From positions 84,026,848-84,090,847 of the forward strand of contig CM037778.1 of NCBI GenBank assembly GCA_021229015.1: 64,000 nt of DNA. Direction: 5' to 3'. The translations under genes were made by a program, and so were the position numbers. This DNA is from Solen grandis. Its lineage: Eukaryota > Mollusca > Bivalvia > Adapedonta > Solenidae. The notes beneath the pieces were generated by a model. The model saw nothing but the letters and a program-made list of their open reading frames with translations. It was not told where the DNA came from and ran no database searches. This document shows positions 11,801 to 25,722 of this stretch, one piece after another (position 1 is the stretch's first letter; each line of letters starts with the position of its first letter).

Positions 11801-12300
11801 TATCTGTAGGAAAAGTCAGTGTGGCTTTCTACCCTGAAATCTTTTATATAATTGATGAATATGAGCTTAGGATGATATTCGATTGCTACATATAGGATAC
11901 TTATTCTTCGAATGTTATAAGGGATACTGATATACTAGAACGAAATGATAGAATGTCAGCAGATAACCTCAATCAATTAAGATTTGTTCAAACACTTTTC
12001 CAGTTTTGTACACTTCGAGAATTTGCTAAACATTTCTGTCAAATTCTTGTTATTACGTTAGTGATGTATCTGGCAAAGTATGTATGTATTTTTTATAAGT
12101 TTTTATTTTACCTTGATGCAGTACTTTTAAAACTTGGTTGACGGACATTGGGATGGCATTGCTTCATGATAAATCGTGCTCCAAAGACATGCGCGGCGTC
12201 TTTGATGCTTTGTATCAAAATTAGTCGTTCGTTATCTTACATTTTTACTTTACCACAGGTGGTAACTAAGTGCCACAGTAACTGACTGCGCCAAAATAAT
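11801..12300. other. No gene seen
   Basis: No exon or repeat recognised. A possible upstream region of the candidate exon at 12801. Confidence 0.45.
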
Positions 12301-12340
12301 GCACTGGAGTTTGCTTTTCCGAGCAATCCGGTTGTCTCCC

Positions 12341-12354
12341 GTAGCTATGGCAAC
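12341..12354 (+). promoter_or_regulatory. RFX-type X-box
   Basis: GTAGCTATGGCAAC fits the 14-base X-box pattern GTHNYYATRRNAAC bound by RFX factors, which typically drive ciliary genes and lie near promoters. It is 446 bp upstream of the candidate start at 12801. A palindromic E-box core (TCACGTGA) is at about 12471-12478. A 14-base match can occur by chance, so this is suggestive only. Confidence 0.4.
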
Positions 12355-12800
12355 ATACGTCGCTACAATACCGAAAGCGACAAACAAAGGAATTAAAATA
12401 TATGTAAATATAATCCGTTATGCAGCCGATGTATATCAAATCACTTAATGATACAGGTTCCTAGAGGGGTCACGTGACTTCACATGCTCGCAAACTTCAA
12501 TAGTGCGGAGAAATACTGCAGCCAGAGCTGGCGTTCGTCTGAGCCATTGGAAGCATTCCGAAGCTGTTGCCGTAAACCATGCTGACTGTTCCATCCATCA
12601 TTGTTGTGAACAAACTTTGGATGTCGTGAAATTATTGAAATCCGACTAACAGGAACATATATTTTTATGATGAAAGAAAGGAGCTTTAGTTAGTGTCTAG
12701 CTTGTGTCTAAAAATTTCAAACTATCGAGGAACAGACATATTTCAATATCATTCAAAATGGTTTAAACACAGCAGGACCAATATAAAGACACTGGACGAA

Positions 12801-12834
12801 ATGGAGGGAATCGTAGTGTACAAACAATACAAAG
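12801..12834 (+). CDS. Candidate first coding exon of an unidentified gene
   Basis: An ATG at 12801 with G at -3 and G at +4 opens an 11-codon frame, MEGIVVYKQYK, followed by one extra base and a strong donor GTAAGT at 12835 (phase 1). The upstream few hundred bases are less AT-rich than the surroundings and hold an X-box and an E-box core. I do not recognise the peptide and found no matching second exon downstream, so the gene identity is unknown. It could equally be a chance ATG before a donor-like sequence. Confidence 0.3.
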
Positions 12835-15800
12835 GTAAGTCAATAGATTGTTCTGTTTGCTTTTTTATTTTGCTACATTTATATATTTTATAACTGTAGG
12901 TATTATGTTTCTAGGTCTAAATGATGTCGTAAATAATACATATATATACGTGCCAGTGCCATAAAGCGTTACCGCTCGATACAAACATCAGAAAATCAGT
13001 TCCCCCCACCAACCCCTTTTTTTTTCGAAAATTTCTTTGGGAATATCTCCATTGATACCATGAATATTTTCTATATAAGCTTTTTATATAATTACTTGAG
13101 AGAATCAACGCGAGAGTCAAAAAATCTTTGCGGTATTAGACGCCAAAACCTACTTACTGGTATAGTTTTTGTAGAAGCAATTTATGTCACCAAATAGGAA
13201 ATTTTAGTAGGCCTAATTACGTTACATGTCCAGATTCAGGAGATGAATTATCACATTTATTTCAGAAATAATCTGTCTTTATCTGTGTTTTGTTGTGTAT
13301 TTAAACACAGGTTTGGAGTTCATTTGAGAATTATTATATCACGCGGGCGTAGCCTGAGTGATATAAGTATTCGCACCCGAAAGACAAACACAACAATACA
13401 CGGGTAAAGAAAGATTATTTCGATTCTAACGCTTATTTCGTCATTTTTTATTTGGATTACTTTCTTGAGACGTAGAATGAGAAAACCAAATTACTTCCCT
13501 CAGTCTTACAGATTGACAGATAAAAGTAAAGAAAAACGAATATGATATGTAAGATATAAATTCCATGTAATTAGAAAGAACATATTCAAAATTACTACAT
13601 GACGTCATCAAATTATTATAATTGTTACAAGGAGTAACATATAATGGCAATTATCACGTGAGCGCGGACTGCGACATGTGTTTTGATGCACATTTACACA
13701 CAGTTTCTTTCCATCTTTCTGTATAGAGAGAAAGATGCGAGTCGTGTTAGAATTATAAATAATACGTCATCATTTATTAATGTCACGAGATTTTCTAGAA
13801 GACTAATCAGTAGGAGTTCCAAATCTACATCCGATTTTCAGGAAATAGTTCCCGTCTAATTCTACATCCGGTTTAGTGCCTATTTTCACTAACTCAATGA
13901 AATGGATATTCCCCCCCCCCCCGTTTTTTTGTTGTATTTATAGTGAAATACGCACTTTTCTCCTTCAAAAAGCTAAAAAATCTGTAATACAAATTCCTTT
14001 ATATTTTGTTTATTAGAACGATATTTCCTTAACTACTAAACATTAGAGTAAAAAAAAAATGTATTACAGATTTTTAAAAAATCGTATTTAAATTTATTCA
14101 CCGTTTTTTTTTTATAGGTCAAACCGGATGTTGATTTCTTATATTTTTTTCATTTGACAACCCAAAATAGAATACCTGTTATTTGTTGTTCATTGCGTAA
14201 AATAAAAACAATATGTGCAGAAATGCAACTAGTATGTGTTTTGGCTTGTTTCTAAATGAATTTCCCCAAATTTAGCCCCTTTTCGGTAATTACGGTACGT
14301 TTTACTCTTACGTGTCACAACTCGGAAGCGGTGCTACAGTAAAGGTTTTCCAGGCTGTGATGAATGCCAGCGTTCATTTTTTGCTAAAAATTTCTGCTAC
14401 ATTATCAACGAAATCATCAAAGGATTTGGACATAAAGGTAAAGTACGTTTTCATGAACAAGTTCGTTACAATAAATTGTATCATATTGTGAGTTAAATGT
14501 ATTTTTAGGGTTGTTTTTTTTTTTTACTGTCTATCAACAGTCATGGTTCTGCGCGCGCCATTTTCATCGCACATGATATTCTTGTAAAATGGGAAAACTA
14601 GGAGGTTGTAATGGTTTATTTGATAGAAAACCCGTTTTTAAAATACACTTTCTCATTTTTTTTATTTTTTTTATATTGAGACGCCTTCCAATCGATTAAA
14701 TTGCCATTATTATCATACGCATGCAGAAGACTGTGTAAAAATGTGTGAGTTGGAGGATATTGAGATGTTTTACACTCTTTTTTAGGGATAATAACTGGAA
14801 TAATTTTGATTTTTCACCAGCAAAATCAATACACAATCAGGTCCGTTCATCTGCTTCTTGTGTCAAATTTGTTTTCAACATAAATTTCTAACTTTTACTC
14901 AGTGACCCCGTGTATTGAAAGAGGGTTGTTCAAAAGCGTTATTAACAGTTTATATGAACAAATTCCACAGAAGAGTATCTTGGTCTAAAAAGTTTTCGCG
15001 GTACTAAAGAGATCGATCCTTATTTACATATCAAATATCATTAAAAAATTCATTTAATTGGAATTAAGTGGTGCAACAATTAATTTTTCCATTCCCTGTA
15101 CATATTTGCGATCTTAAAATTATCTCGATTAAAACAGAGCAGCGTTCATTCCAGTGGAGGTCAACGGTGATAACATAAAAAGTTACTAACAAGTTTTCGG
15201 GGTATTTTCAAAATAAGCTCAACATACAGTATTAGTTATATTTGCAACAAAATTCCATTTCAGGGAATTAAGGTTGTCATGATTGGACATTTATAGAGTC
15301 TTTATATCGTCTGAGATACTTTTCTGATTATTTATTTCTGATTGGCATCCACAGTCGGGAAAAAGTTGCAACTTTATTCCGGAAAACTGCTGACCTTACA
15401 CCCACCACTCGGCGATCATTTTTTTTTCTTTAAAACTTAATGACATTTTCCATTGATCACACATACGGGTAATAGAAACATTTTTACACATATTCATCAA
15501 TAAGCATATGCTTTACACACCTTTAAAAGCTTCTCACACAAGCTATTTTCCAACTCCCTAAAATTCGTGACAAATATCCGCCATATATTTATTCAAATTA
15601 GGTCATCATGTGACTAAGTATCCGGGCACATGACAACTTTTATTTTGCTGTCTACGTAAAATACTATTCTGCAGTTTGTCAGAAAAACTATGTTAAGGAA
15701 ATAGTAGGATTTTGTTTGAAAATATGTCTATTTAAATATTTCAGATGAGTTTGATCTATAAAATAGCTATTCAAATACGAGTTCAAGATTTTAATGAATT

Positions 15801-17658
15801 GGACCGGCATCTTAAACACTGTCCCGAATTCGCACAAGAAGTCACGTGATTTCTTTATTTGATTATTAGAGCATGGCTGATATTTGTTTTGATCATATGG
15901 GGCATTCAAAACAATTTTTTTCTTATCGCGTTCTCACGCGCAAACGGTGTGAAGGTAAAATACCCCGAAAACTTTTTATACCCCGAAAGCTGATTAGTCA
16001 ACCATACTGTAGTCAATATCTAACATGTCATCTTTACATGTTTTCAGTCTCATTTCATGATTATTACAATAATGAGCTTCTTTACATCCACAGTGAAATA
16101 AAAATTATTTTTTATGATAAAATCAATACATGTTTATTAAAATATTTAGCTCTACTTACTCTTACAAAACTATATGCAGTAAAACGAGTTTTAGAATATT
16201 AATTGACAGATATACCAATGAAATTTACCTTACTAGTATGCTATTCGAATCATATTTTATTATAACAGAGGCCCTGTTCCCCTCCCTAGTTTGTCTGGAC
16301 AACGTGTGTGTGTTTGGGGGGGGGGGGGGGGGTTTTTTTCCAGGCGCATTTTTGTGACATAATCTTAACCATGACATTTCCTCATGAAGAATAACCAAAT
16401 TTGACATTCATCCTATGCATGGTTTCTTGTTTCTTACTAGAAGTTTTACCTAGAGGAAAATAAATGGAAGTTTGCATTTTTTTTTTTAAAGTACATTATT
16501 TGTTTCAGGTCCAAATCAAGATTTGTGAAACAAAACCATGGTGTAATTAGTCACACAACAGTGTTATGTGAAGGTAAAGATGAAAAAAATAGATAAAGAT
16601 GAAAAAAATTCATCACTTTCCATTGAAATTATTCTGCACAAGTCTATAAAAATGAAATTAAAAAAATAAACAAACAACAAAGTTCTTTATATAACTAAAG
16701 TTAGGAGAGAAAGAACCAAAATGAGCTGATCCTGAAAATAATGTTTCAAGACAAGAATGCTTATGCAAAGTAGGAAAAAACCTAATGATTTTCATGTAAA
16801 TTGCAAATACCTGCAAAACACGCTTTTATTTATTATCTACAGTGTTAAGTTTTCTTTGTCTTGGAAAGAGAAAAGACCACAAATGAAATTAAATGTACTG
16901 TATTTTACTTATTATGTGAAATTGTAGTCTGTGCTTGACAGAAATAGTAATTCAGATCAACACACAGCACACGTGAAACAAGCAGTATTACTTACAGTGA
17001 CAGTTGTGGTGAAGAAAAAAAAACAAGAAAAAGAAAGAGAGAAAAACTGTCAATGAATGATAATATTTGAAAAACAAAAAGAAATAATGAGTATATTACA
17101 ATATTTTGATGGTATTTCACCTCATATAGTATTGGAATTTGGAAATAAGCTGTTTGAGTTTATATTTCTGTTAAATATATGTACTGAAGATGTGAACATG
17201 TTATAACTTATTCATACTAATGATCATTATTACCTCTTTTCAGATTGCAGAAAGCAGACAAAGGTGTATGCTCTCATTTCAAAGTCAGACCTTGCTGAAT
17301 GTTGAAATTATTTGTGATATCATAAATGTAATCTTAGAATATCGATAAACAACTAAAAATATATATTATGTCATTATTTTTTTTACCAAATTCCGTTTCA
17401 AAGTCTTTTTGCTACTTTTCTATAGAGGTGGGGTAAAATTTTGTATTATTAAACTTGTCATAAAATTTGGGGACCTAGTATAATGACCACAGAAAAGGTA
17501 TGAATGGTTGTTTTATTGATGAGTCTAGTTAAATATTGGACTTAAATATTCTTGAACTGCCGATATGCGGGCAGCATATACAAGAAAATGGTTTACATTG
17601 CCGCTTATTTTTACCAAATAATCAAAATTAAAAAACAACAACAACAAAAAACCTTCCC
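12835..17658. other. Long interval without a supported gene
   Basis: AT-rich sequence with poly-C (13911-13922) and poly-G (16317-16332) runs. Candidate frames (15873-16202, 16130-16357) have no domains. Weak coding-like stretches near 14330-14440 were considered and rejected. If the 12801 exon is real, this would be its first intron. Confidence 0.45.
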
Positions 17659-17767
17659 TTGCTACTTTCCGGATTTAAGATTAGCACCTGATGAGATGTT
17701 TGCCCGCTCAGTATTATGTGTGCTTCATGATTCTTACGGGATCCAGTCTGAAGTCATGTGATATCAG
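17659..17767 (+). repeat. Dispersed repeat R, copy 1
   Basis: Shares a block with 24025-24112 (opposite strand), including TTAGCACCTGATGAGATG versus CTAGCACCTGAAAATATG and the identical TTTGCCCGCTCAGTA. The class of element is unknown. Confidence 0.6.
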
Positions 17768-17821
17768 AGAAATCATGACATAATCTTACTAGAAAGCTCA
17801 GTTTCCCTTCATAGACCAAAA

Positions 17822-19998
17822 GTGAAACCAAAAATCATACATAGATATTCAAAAGCAAACTGGACAAACATCAAACAAGACTTACACTCAACTTATCTTA
17901 AAGTCCTAAACTCACAACACAATGACCAAGTAAATGACTTATGGACCACATTTAAAAATGACCTACAAAACACTATCTCCCAAAATATACCCACCAAAAC
18001 CATAAAACACAAAAACAAACTTCCATGGATTACACCGGACTTAAGGCGGAAAATGAATAACTACAGAAAAAAACTTCTCAATGTTAAAAAAAAGAAACAT
18101 ACAAAAATCTGATCACATTAAAAAACTTAAAAGTGAAATCCAAAAAGAACAAAGGAAAGCTTATTGGACTTACATTGAAAACATGATTTTTGATATTCCA
18201 ATACCAGAACAAGGTAACAACATACAAAACAAGACACCCAAAAACCTGTTCTCTTACATTAAGACACAAAAAACTGATAGTAAAATTATTCCACCACTAC
18301 GACATGAAGGCATACTTAAATCAGATGCTACAAGTAAAGCAAATATATTAAATAAACAATTCCAAACAGCCTTCACACCACACAACAACGATTATATTCC
18401 CAACAAAGGCACTAGTCCTTATCCACAAATGCAAAATATACACATAACAGAAAAAGGAATTCACAAACTTATTACTAATCTCGAACCACACAAGGCAGCA
18501 GGGCCAGATAAAATCAAAACAGAAGTTTTAAAAGAATGCAGTGAGGGTGTCTCACCTATTCTTACCATTATTTTTCAAAAATCTCTCTCCACTGGCACAA
18601 TACCATTAGACTGGAAACATGCCACTGTCTGTCCAGCTTATAAAAAGGGAGACAGACATGATCCAATTAACTACCGTCCAATCTCTTTAACTTGTATTTG
18701 TTGTAAAGTTTTAGAACATATAGTCTCCAGCAATATCATGACACATCTAGAAAATAATAATATTTTATATGATCTTCAACATGGATTTAGGCCTGCTCGC
18801 TCGTGTGAAACACAACTCATCTCATTTCTACAAGACCTAACACAATCAAACAATAACAATATACAGACCGACATAATTATAATGGATTTTGCTAAGGCTT
18901 TCGATAAGGTACCACATCGCCATCTACTGTACAAGCTTAAACATTATGGCATTACAGGCAGCACTCTTGGTTGGATTGAGCACTTTCTGTCAAACAGAAC
19001 TCAAACAGTTGCCCTTGAGGGTGTAGAATCAATTAAGGTACCTGTTTTGTCCGGTGTTCCACAAGGAACAGTACTTGGTCCCATTCTTTTTCTGATTTAT
19101 ATAAATGATCTCCCAGAATATCTCAAATATAGTAAACTCCGACTCTTCGCTGATGATAGTATTATTTATAACACCATCAATAACACAGAAGACGCTAAAA
19201 ACCTCCAACTCGACCTAGACGCTGCAAGTAAATGGGAGTCTGACTGGCTGATGCATTTCCATCCTGATAAATGCAACGTATTGAGCATCACACAAAAACG
19301 CAAACCTCTACAATTTACATATAAACTTCGTGATTATCCCCTTATCAAAGTTAAAAATGCGAAATATCTAGGTGTAACTATACAAGATAATTTGAAATGG
19401 GACAGACATATAAATAGTGTAACAAGTAAGGCTAACCAATCCCTGGGCTTCCTACGACGCAATCTCCGCATCAAATCTAGTAAAGTTAAAGACCATGCCT
19501 ATAAAGCCCTAGTCAGAATAAAATTGATCATTCTTACATTAGGCCCAAAAATTAAAAACCCTTTAAAACAAGATCACGATTTATAATGCTATACAAAATT
19601 CCAAATTTACTGATAATAGCCGACCAGAGAACAAGAAATAACAAGCCTTATACATTCAAACACATTCATACTGTCAAAGATTCATACAAGTACTCCTTTT
19701 ATCCCAGAACTGTAGCACAGTGGAACCTACTGCCATTGCAGGCCCACGAAGCAGCCAAAGTGGATGCCTTTAAAGCCATGATCCCTGTGTCTGTTCTCAT
19801 CCCCATTTTCCAGCAGTAGATAGCATATACTTTGTATAATAGTTTTAGATTGCACTTGTAGATATTAACTAAAACCTTTAAACATCACTTTAGATTAATA
19901 GCTCTGAACTGTAATATACACCTTTTTGATTTATAAATTAGGCGCCGGCACAAAATCTTCAAAATTGAAGGAGTGCTGTATATAGAAGAAGAAGTCCG
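17822..19998 (+). mobile_element. 5'-truncated, broken LINE of the jockey/CR1 group with reverse transcriptase
   Basis: The first frame (17822-18112) encodes the linker between endonuclease and RT (LPWITPDLRRKM). A frameshift in an A run near 18085-18110 leads to the RT frame (18081-19586). RT motifs are in order: AAGPDKI, NYRPISLT, GFRPARSCETQL, a DFAKAFDKVPH catalytic motif, SGVPQGTVLGP and LFADDS with the FADD catalytic pair. The end of the protein resumes in another frame at 19574 (RFIMLYKI) after an internal deletion. The 3' UTR ends at a GAAGAAGAAG tail near 19998. The endonuclease is missing. It reads as a dead copy; the clade call is from motif style only. Confidence 0.85.
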
Positions 19999-20590
19999 CC
20001 ATTTATCCGCCATTTAATCGGCCATTTTAGCTTTTTTGATGACGTGCTGGTTTTCTTTTAAGTCTAGCAGGTGCGCGAATGTTTAATTGTCCCGAAAAAA
20101 GAAAACGCGATGCCATCCTAAATTGAACTCAGCCCTAAAAAGATCCTTGAATTTCTAGCTACATTTCCTGTGCTATCATGATTTCAGCAAGTTTAAGCCT
20201 ACCAAAAGTTCCTTCCAGTGCATTTCTTAACTTTGAGGTATAGAGTGAAAACTTATTTAGGTTTAACAAAGGGCTCGTGACGTTACCAAAATTTCTGACA
20301 AAAATCAAGCTGTAAATAAATTCATATTATCATGGGAAATAAATAATATTTTTATAATTTCTATCAATGATATAACTTTACATGTCATAGCACATCTATG
20401 CATACATCAACATATATATACCGCATTTGAAAGATTCAATCCGCTGTGAGGCCAGGGCCCTCTTTTTCTTGAACTTTGGGCCGATAATATGGGCCCCATT
20501 CTCCCTCTGTATCATCCCCCCCCCCCCCCCCCCCCCTAATCAGTGAAAAATCACCCCAAGAAACAAATAAAAGGAATACTTAACAATAAA
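19999..20590. other. No gene seen
   Basis: Contains CCGCCATTTATCCGCCATTT direct repeats next to the LINE tail and a poly-C run (20516-20536). No exon supported. Confidence 0.45.
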
Positions 20591-20771
20591 TCAGGCCCGG
20601 ATCCAGAATTTTTCCACTGGGGGGGCCAAAGTCTGAATGTGATGTGAGTGCTAGGGGGGATCCGGGGGAATGCTTCCTTGGGAAAAAAAAAGGTTTTTTA
20701 TTGTGATGGAGATGCATTCTGAAGAGTATCTGGGGATACAAGTGAAGGTTTTTATGTGCTTTTCTTTTCAT

Positions 20772-20802
<31 letters not shown>

Positions 20803-20828
20803 GAAACTTGAAGACCATGGATCTAATG

Positions 20829-21640
20829 CTTAGGTCCCACTGGAGAAAAATCATCGGCGTTGTGGAAATACACAAATTTTCTCCCGATGGCATGAGATGT
20901 TTGAACCCAAAAGATGGAGCAGTCCTATGAGAAGCTTTGGGATTGGTCCGTTGAAACGTTCACTGATGTTTCGGTTATGGTACAATGGCCTTGTTTTATC
21001 GGGGATGGCTCCCGATGCTCGTGAAATTTATCCGATGATCGGGGAAGGTGAATCGGAGCTTCAACGAACTTGAAACATCATCGGGGGAATATCCCCGTAG
21101 ATTAGGGGATGTATCATTTTATCGAACCATCCTAGGTGCCTCGGGAAGATTATGGAGATTATGAGAATTTGGTGATGGACAAAATCAAGGGTAGACTTTC
21201 GGGGGTTTATGAGGATGCCCCCAGCAATGCCCCATGGCCTTTTTGACCGTCTCAGTCTAAAGTTGACCAAAAAAAGCAAAACATTTTAGAGTGTGCTTGC
21301 CGATTTTCTTGCGAATATTCTGAGATTCTATCACAAGATCTGGAATGTGTCACAGAAAGGTCTCCGTACCTTCGAGACATCACCGAAACCCGGGGTTCCT
21401 CGGAGGAAAAAATATTTCGCGGAATCTCCATGAATGGTCCCAAGGAGCTTCCGGGAAGCTATGCTTATGTTTCCCCGACCTGGTTTCCCCGAGGCCTCCC
21501 AATGACTCCACATGGCTCGCAACGCTTTCGAATCTTCCGCGGGACACGGGGGAACCTGTTCCCGACGCCTCCCGTGGCTTATCAATTTCCATCGGGAGTA
21601 CATTCCCTAGGCAAAAAATGTCAACTGGGACTGAGCCTTG
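20829..21640. mobile_element. Motif-saturated island E1
   Basis: A block unlike its AT-rich neighbours, dense in CCCGATG, CGGGGA and TTCCCCG variants at irregular spacing. The left half is richer in G and the right half in C, as in a fold-back structure. Its edges carry imperfect inverted repeats around GTCCCACTGGAGA (left) and the complement of GTCCCAGTTGACA (right). No protein is recognisable; several overlapping frames at 21252-21822 are composition artefacts. Confidence 0.45.
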
Positions 21641-23340
21641 AGCGATATAATTTTATATTTACCTTCGCAAAGCTGTTTTTGAATAACTACTGTGTAATAG
21701 TATTTGACTACAGTTGTATTAAAAAAAATGACGGTAGTAAGGGGGGGGGGGGGGGGGGGGGGGGAGACTGGCATAAAAAAATAAGTGCTTTTTGCCCCCC
21801 CCCCCCCCAAAAAAAAAGATGATAAAGTGACTTGTGTACATTATCAATTAGTGAATGCTTTGAATTGTCATCAGTTTTAGACTCAACATTGTAAAAGACA
21901 GTTTTGTTTAAATCTGAGGAAAAAAAATCACTTTAAACATATTTTATCAAATATGTTGAAGAGAATACCGGGTATATGCTGTCTTATGTTCGAACCTGGT
22001 AATCTTGACAGTCTAATTCTCGATCTGGAAGCAGCCTTCACACACAGACTTCCCAGATAAAAAAAAAACCAGGCGCACGTTTTAGGGTCGGGCGGTTGCT
22101 AGGGCCCCTTCTGCGTGTCGATTTTTGGTACATTTTTTTTTCTAAATGTTAAATCAGTAACAAAACAAACAATATTCAGTAATAAAAGATGTTGATATTT
22201 AATATGAACTCTTTAGTATCCGTTTTATTTCGCACATAAGTTGTGTTTTCTGTGCATCAGTATTTCGTAATCATCGACTTATTACTAACATTGCTCAATG
22301 ACTGATTACCTGGATTTGATTTGAATTAGTGATCATGCATAATCTACATATACATTGTCCCAAAATATGGATTGTCCCAAAATTTGGCAGATTAAAATTT
22401 TCAAATTCTTTCATTTCATATTCATGATTTTTATAAATTTAAAATACACCAGGCTCTCTTTATTAAGAGACCATGAATACACATACATGTAGATTATTAT
22501 ATTCGTAAATATTCAAAAGTGAACATGATGATGTATTGGCCTGCTGTTTGTATTTATTCCTTTCAGGAAAAAATATTTAGGAGTTAGTTTCATAAAAATA
22601 ATACTTAAAAAGTTAAGTAAAAATAGTAAAGCTGGTGACATTTAGAAACACAACCCATTTCTGATTAAGTTTAATTTGCATGGGTAGCGATAGGTATGCA
22701 TCTAATCTGAGGTTTGCTACAGCAAAAAAAAAAAAATCATTACCTTTTTAACTTTTTCAAAAACGAAATTGGCAATTTTTCATACCTGATAGTTTATCAA
22801 CCTGTCGGCAGCTAATTAGCCCGCTTTTAATGCAAGATTTAAAACATTATAAATGAAGAGAAACGTGAATTAAAAAAATTGTTGCGTATATTTCGTCAAA
22901 GTAGTTTTATTATTAATTCTTTTTGGCTCTAGTGAAATTGTTTCGATGCGAATTACATTTTAATGTCCAGCTTAGTTGTTGTTTTTAGCTTAACTATTTT
23001 TATGCTATTTCTTAAACTGCATTTGCTTAGAATAGTTTATAGTTGTAACTGATACAAACTTTTGGTAATTGCCGATTTTTCCCAATTATTAGATGCCATG
23101 TAAATTTCTCTCAATCAGTGAACGTGTCCGCAGTACCCTAAACACATGCTTATCACACAGTTATGGACGAGTGCCGGTTCGGATTACTTACACATTAACA
23201 GCAGGGGGCCATAAGACAATAGGAGTCTGGCTGGTCAAGTGGTTATGCGGGTGGTTCAGTATGGGGGCCCACGATGGGGATTTCCTCTAGACAACACTAC
23301 TATGATGTAATCAAGGGATTTTATAGCCTAGAAAAATGCA
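21641..23340. other. No gene seen
   Basis: Poly-G (21740-21764) and poly-C (21797-21808) runs form a possible G:C hairpin around 21740-21810. The rest is AT-rich with no exon supported. Confidence 0.5.
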
Positions 23341-23391
23341 TGACCAGGGCAGCTGGGGGGGGCCCTCCCCCCCCGGTGGATCCGGGCCTGT

Positions 23392-24024
23392 AAATTGTAT
23401 CTTAGTTAAAAAGTTTATTAGGAAGTTAGTGACGGTTGCAAAAATTATCAATGAACATGAACATGTATTTTAATAGAAAATTAAATGTTTCAATGTAATA
23501 TTCACACTGAAAAATCCCCCAACAAAGATACAGCGTGAAAATTCCACCATGTCAGTGCCTCGGCCCCAGTCCTCCGAAGTGCGAGAGGGCCCTGGAGGGT
23601 TAAATGCTTTTCTTGTTGTATTAACTTCCATATCTAGCAACAACAGATTATCAGCTATAAACAAGTCCATTTAGTATTAAACGACCCCATTATCCAGAGT
23701 AAAACACTAGAGTGAACTAAAGCATTGTAACCTGACACACTGTCATAAACAGATACCTAGCGACAGATAATGGGAGAGCCTGTTAACATACGAAATTAAG
23801 GTCATGACCCCAAGGATTGTTACAAAACGCATGTAATGAATGAAGGGAATTATAAATAAAGGCGTCTTTCCCTGCAATTTCAAGTGTAACCCCCGAATAA
23901 ATTATTGTCATCTCTTGCTTGATAGGATGTGGGCTTAACAGAAACTTGCACGTCATCAACAATCTAAAATGGCCGATAACATGGCGAATCGAGGTATTAA
24001 GTAACTGCACGCTGGTCCCCGTCT
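23392..24024. other. No gene seen
   Basis: Plain sequence. A 105-codon minus frame (23783-24100) overlaps dispersed repeat R and has no known domain. Confidence 0.5.
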
Positions 24025-24112
24025 CATCGAAAGAATTCTGAATAGCACATAGTACTGAGCGGGCAAACATATTTTCAGGTGCTAGTCTTATATCCGGCAA
24101 GTAGCGAGGAAC
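24025..24112 (-). repeat. Dispersed repeat R, copy 2
   Basis: Minus-strand partner of 17659-17767; the shared part reads GCCGGATATAAGACTAGCAC then the common TTTGCCCGCTCAGTA block. The similarity carries into a shared peptide (APE/APD then MFARSVLC), but DNA identity alone explains that. Confidence 0.6.
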
Positions 24113-24760
24113 GACTATAGATGTTCCTTACCATGGGAAGGAACAATAAAAAAAAAAAAAAACTCAAGAAATGTGCAGCCATAGTAAACCAATACAGTTT
24201 GTCCTCTTCGTATTCTAAGGTTATACCTACCATATGCAAATGCTGAAAAACAGCTTTCACTTCATACTTCATAGTTTAGAAATGCCCTGGAAGGAACTTA
24301 GGCTAAAACTTGTTTTATTTGCAGGGAATACTACCCCCCCCCCCCACACACACGAATAGTGCATGCCTATTTTCAAGTTTTTGATCAGGTTTATAGGTGT
24401 AATTAAAATGCAACATTATTTATTGAAAGGTTATTATGAAATACTGTATTCAATTCCCGAATGATCACTGAAATTTCAGGAAAATGAAGCCACCGGGGAA
24501 ATATTGATATATTATGTGTACCAACGCGTGGAATGCAATACGAGCTTTTATTATTTATATCAATATTATATACCGCAATTTGTTAATCATTTATAGTCCC
24601 CATTTTTATATCTTCAACCAAATATGATTATATTTTAACTGATACAAATGACTGAGATACTTTCGGTGGATCGTCAAACAAACAAACCTTAAAGGAAACA
24701 AAATCCTATATTTCTGATATACAATTTATACTTAATTAGAAAAGATATAAATGTGATTTT

Positions 24761-24793
<33 letters not shown>

Positions 24794-25722
24794 CAAACTA
24801 TTTCTGTTGTAAAGCCAGCTTAATTTCCATGGAAAATTCACTTTGTTCATCAAAATGCTATCTGTTAATGATCGGAGTGAAATACTGTAAAATCATTTAT
24901 TTTCGTTGATATTAAATTTCGTGGACTCTGTGATTAAATCAATTTTTTTGGTACATATATTCGTGGAATCATGTTCTAAAAAACATGAGGTCTATGAAAT
25001 AAACAGTTTTCTTGGGGATCAAAATTCGTGGATAAAATCATCCTCGAAATCAACGAAAATTAGTTCCCTACGAACATTAATGATTCTACAGTATCAGATT
25101 TCTTTCAATACCATTTCTCTCTCCTCGCTCAAATGAATGCAATTCATGTGTTTATATTTTATACTTTATAGCATCGTAATTTCATTCACGCGTGGTCGTA
25201 GAAAATATGTTTATAGACAACACATCTATAGACACCGCTTCTACTACGTCGAGAGTGTCATCAATCGGGGCAATCTGGAGTACGGTCGGAAGTTCGAAAC
25301 ATCTTTATACCGTTTAAATCAATGTCAGGTCCATCTCTCGTTGCGACAGAACTGAGGAAATGCTTGAACACCCCCGATTCATGTAGGCTTTGCCACAAAT
25401 CGTATTAGAAGCGTATTATGGTCTGTATCAGCGTTGAGACATTGGATTAGAGTCGACTTTACATGTGCATGTAGCCTTTAATTGGCCAAATTAGCTGGAA
25501 TTTGCAGGCGATATTCCCCGATTTGTCAGATCGGGGATGAACGAAATTGTTTTCGTAATGTCCCAGAGTTGTGTGAGAAGGAGCCAAATTACAACAACAA
25601 CAAAAACTATTTATATTAATTTCAATTTTCTCACGAGTTTTTCGTATGTTTTTTGGTAAAACTATTTCCTTTGGAAGGAGAACATCGTCTCTTATTGTTG
25701 TATACATTGTATTTCATTCCAA
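24113..25722. other. No gene seen
   Basis: Contains a (CA)n microsatellite (24763-24791) and a poly-C run (24334-24345). No exon supported. Confidence 0.5.

Larger units (their letters stand above)
20591..23391. mobile_element. Possible hAT-type composite bounded by CAGGCCCGGATCC
   Basis: CAGGCCCGGATCC at 20594-20606 and its complement near 23379-23391 look like hAT termini in inverted orientation. The flanking bases do not form an obvious 8-bp duplication, and poly-G/poly-C runs lie inside. The two ends could belong to separate elements of one family. No transposase frame is seen. Confidence 0.35.

Noticed and set aside
14316..14440. Glycine-loop-like peptide (LGSGATVKVFQAV) and a cysteine-containing alternative frame before a GTAAAG
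   Set aside because: Nothing after the loop resembles a kinase, no convincing acceptor lies upstream, and competing frames are equally open.
21252..21822. Overlapping frames of 63-130 codons in island E1
   Set aside because: Several frames on both strands are open at once because of base composition; no recognisable protein.
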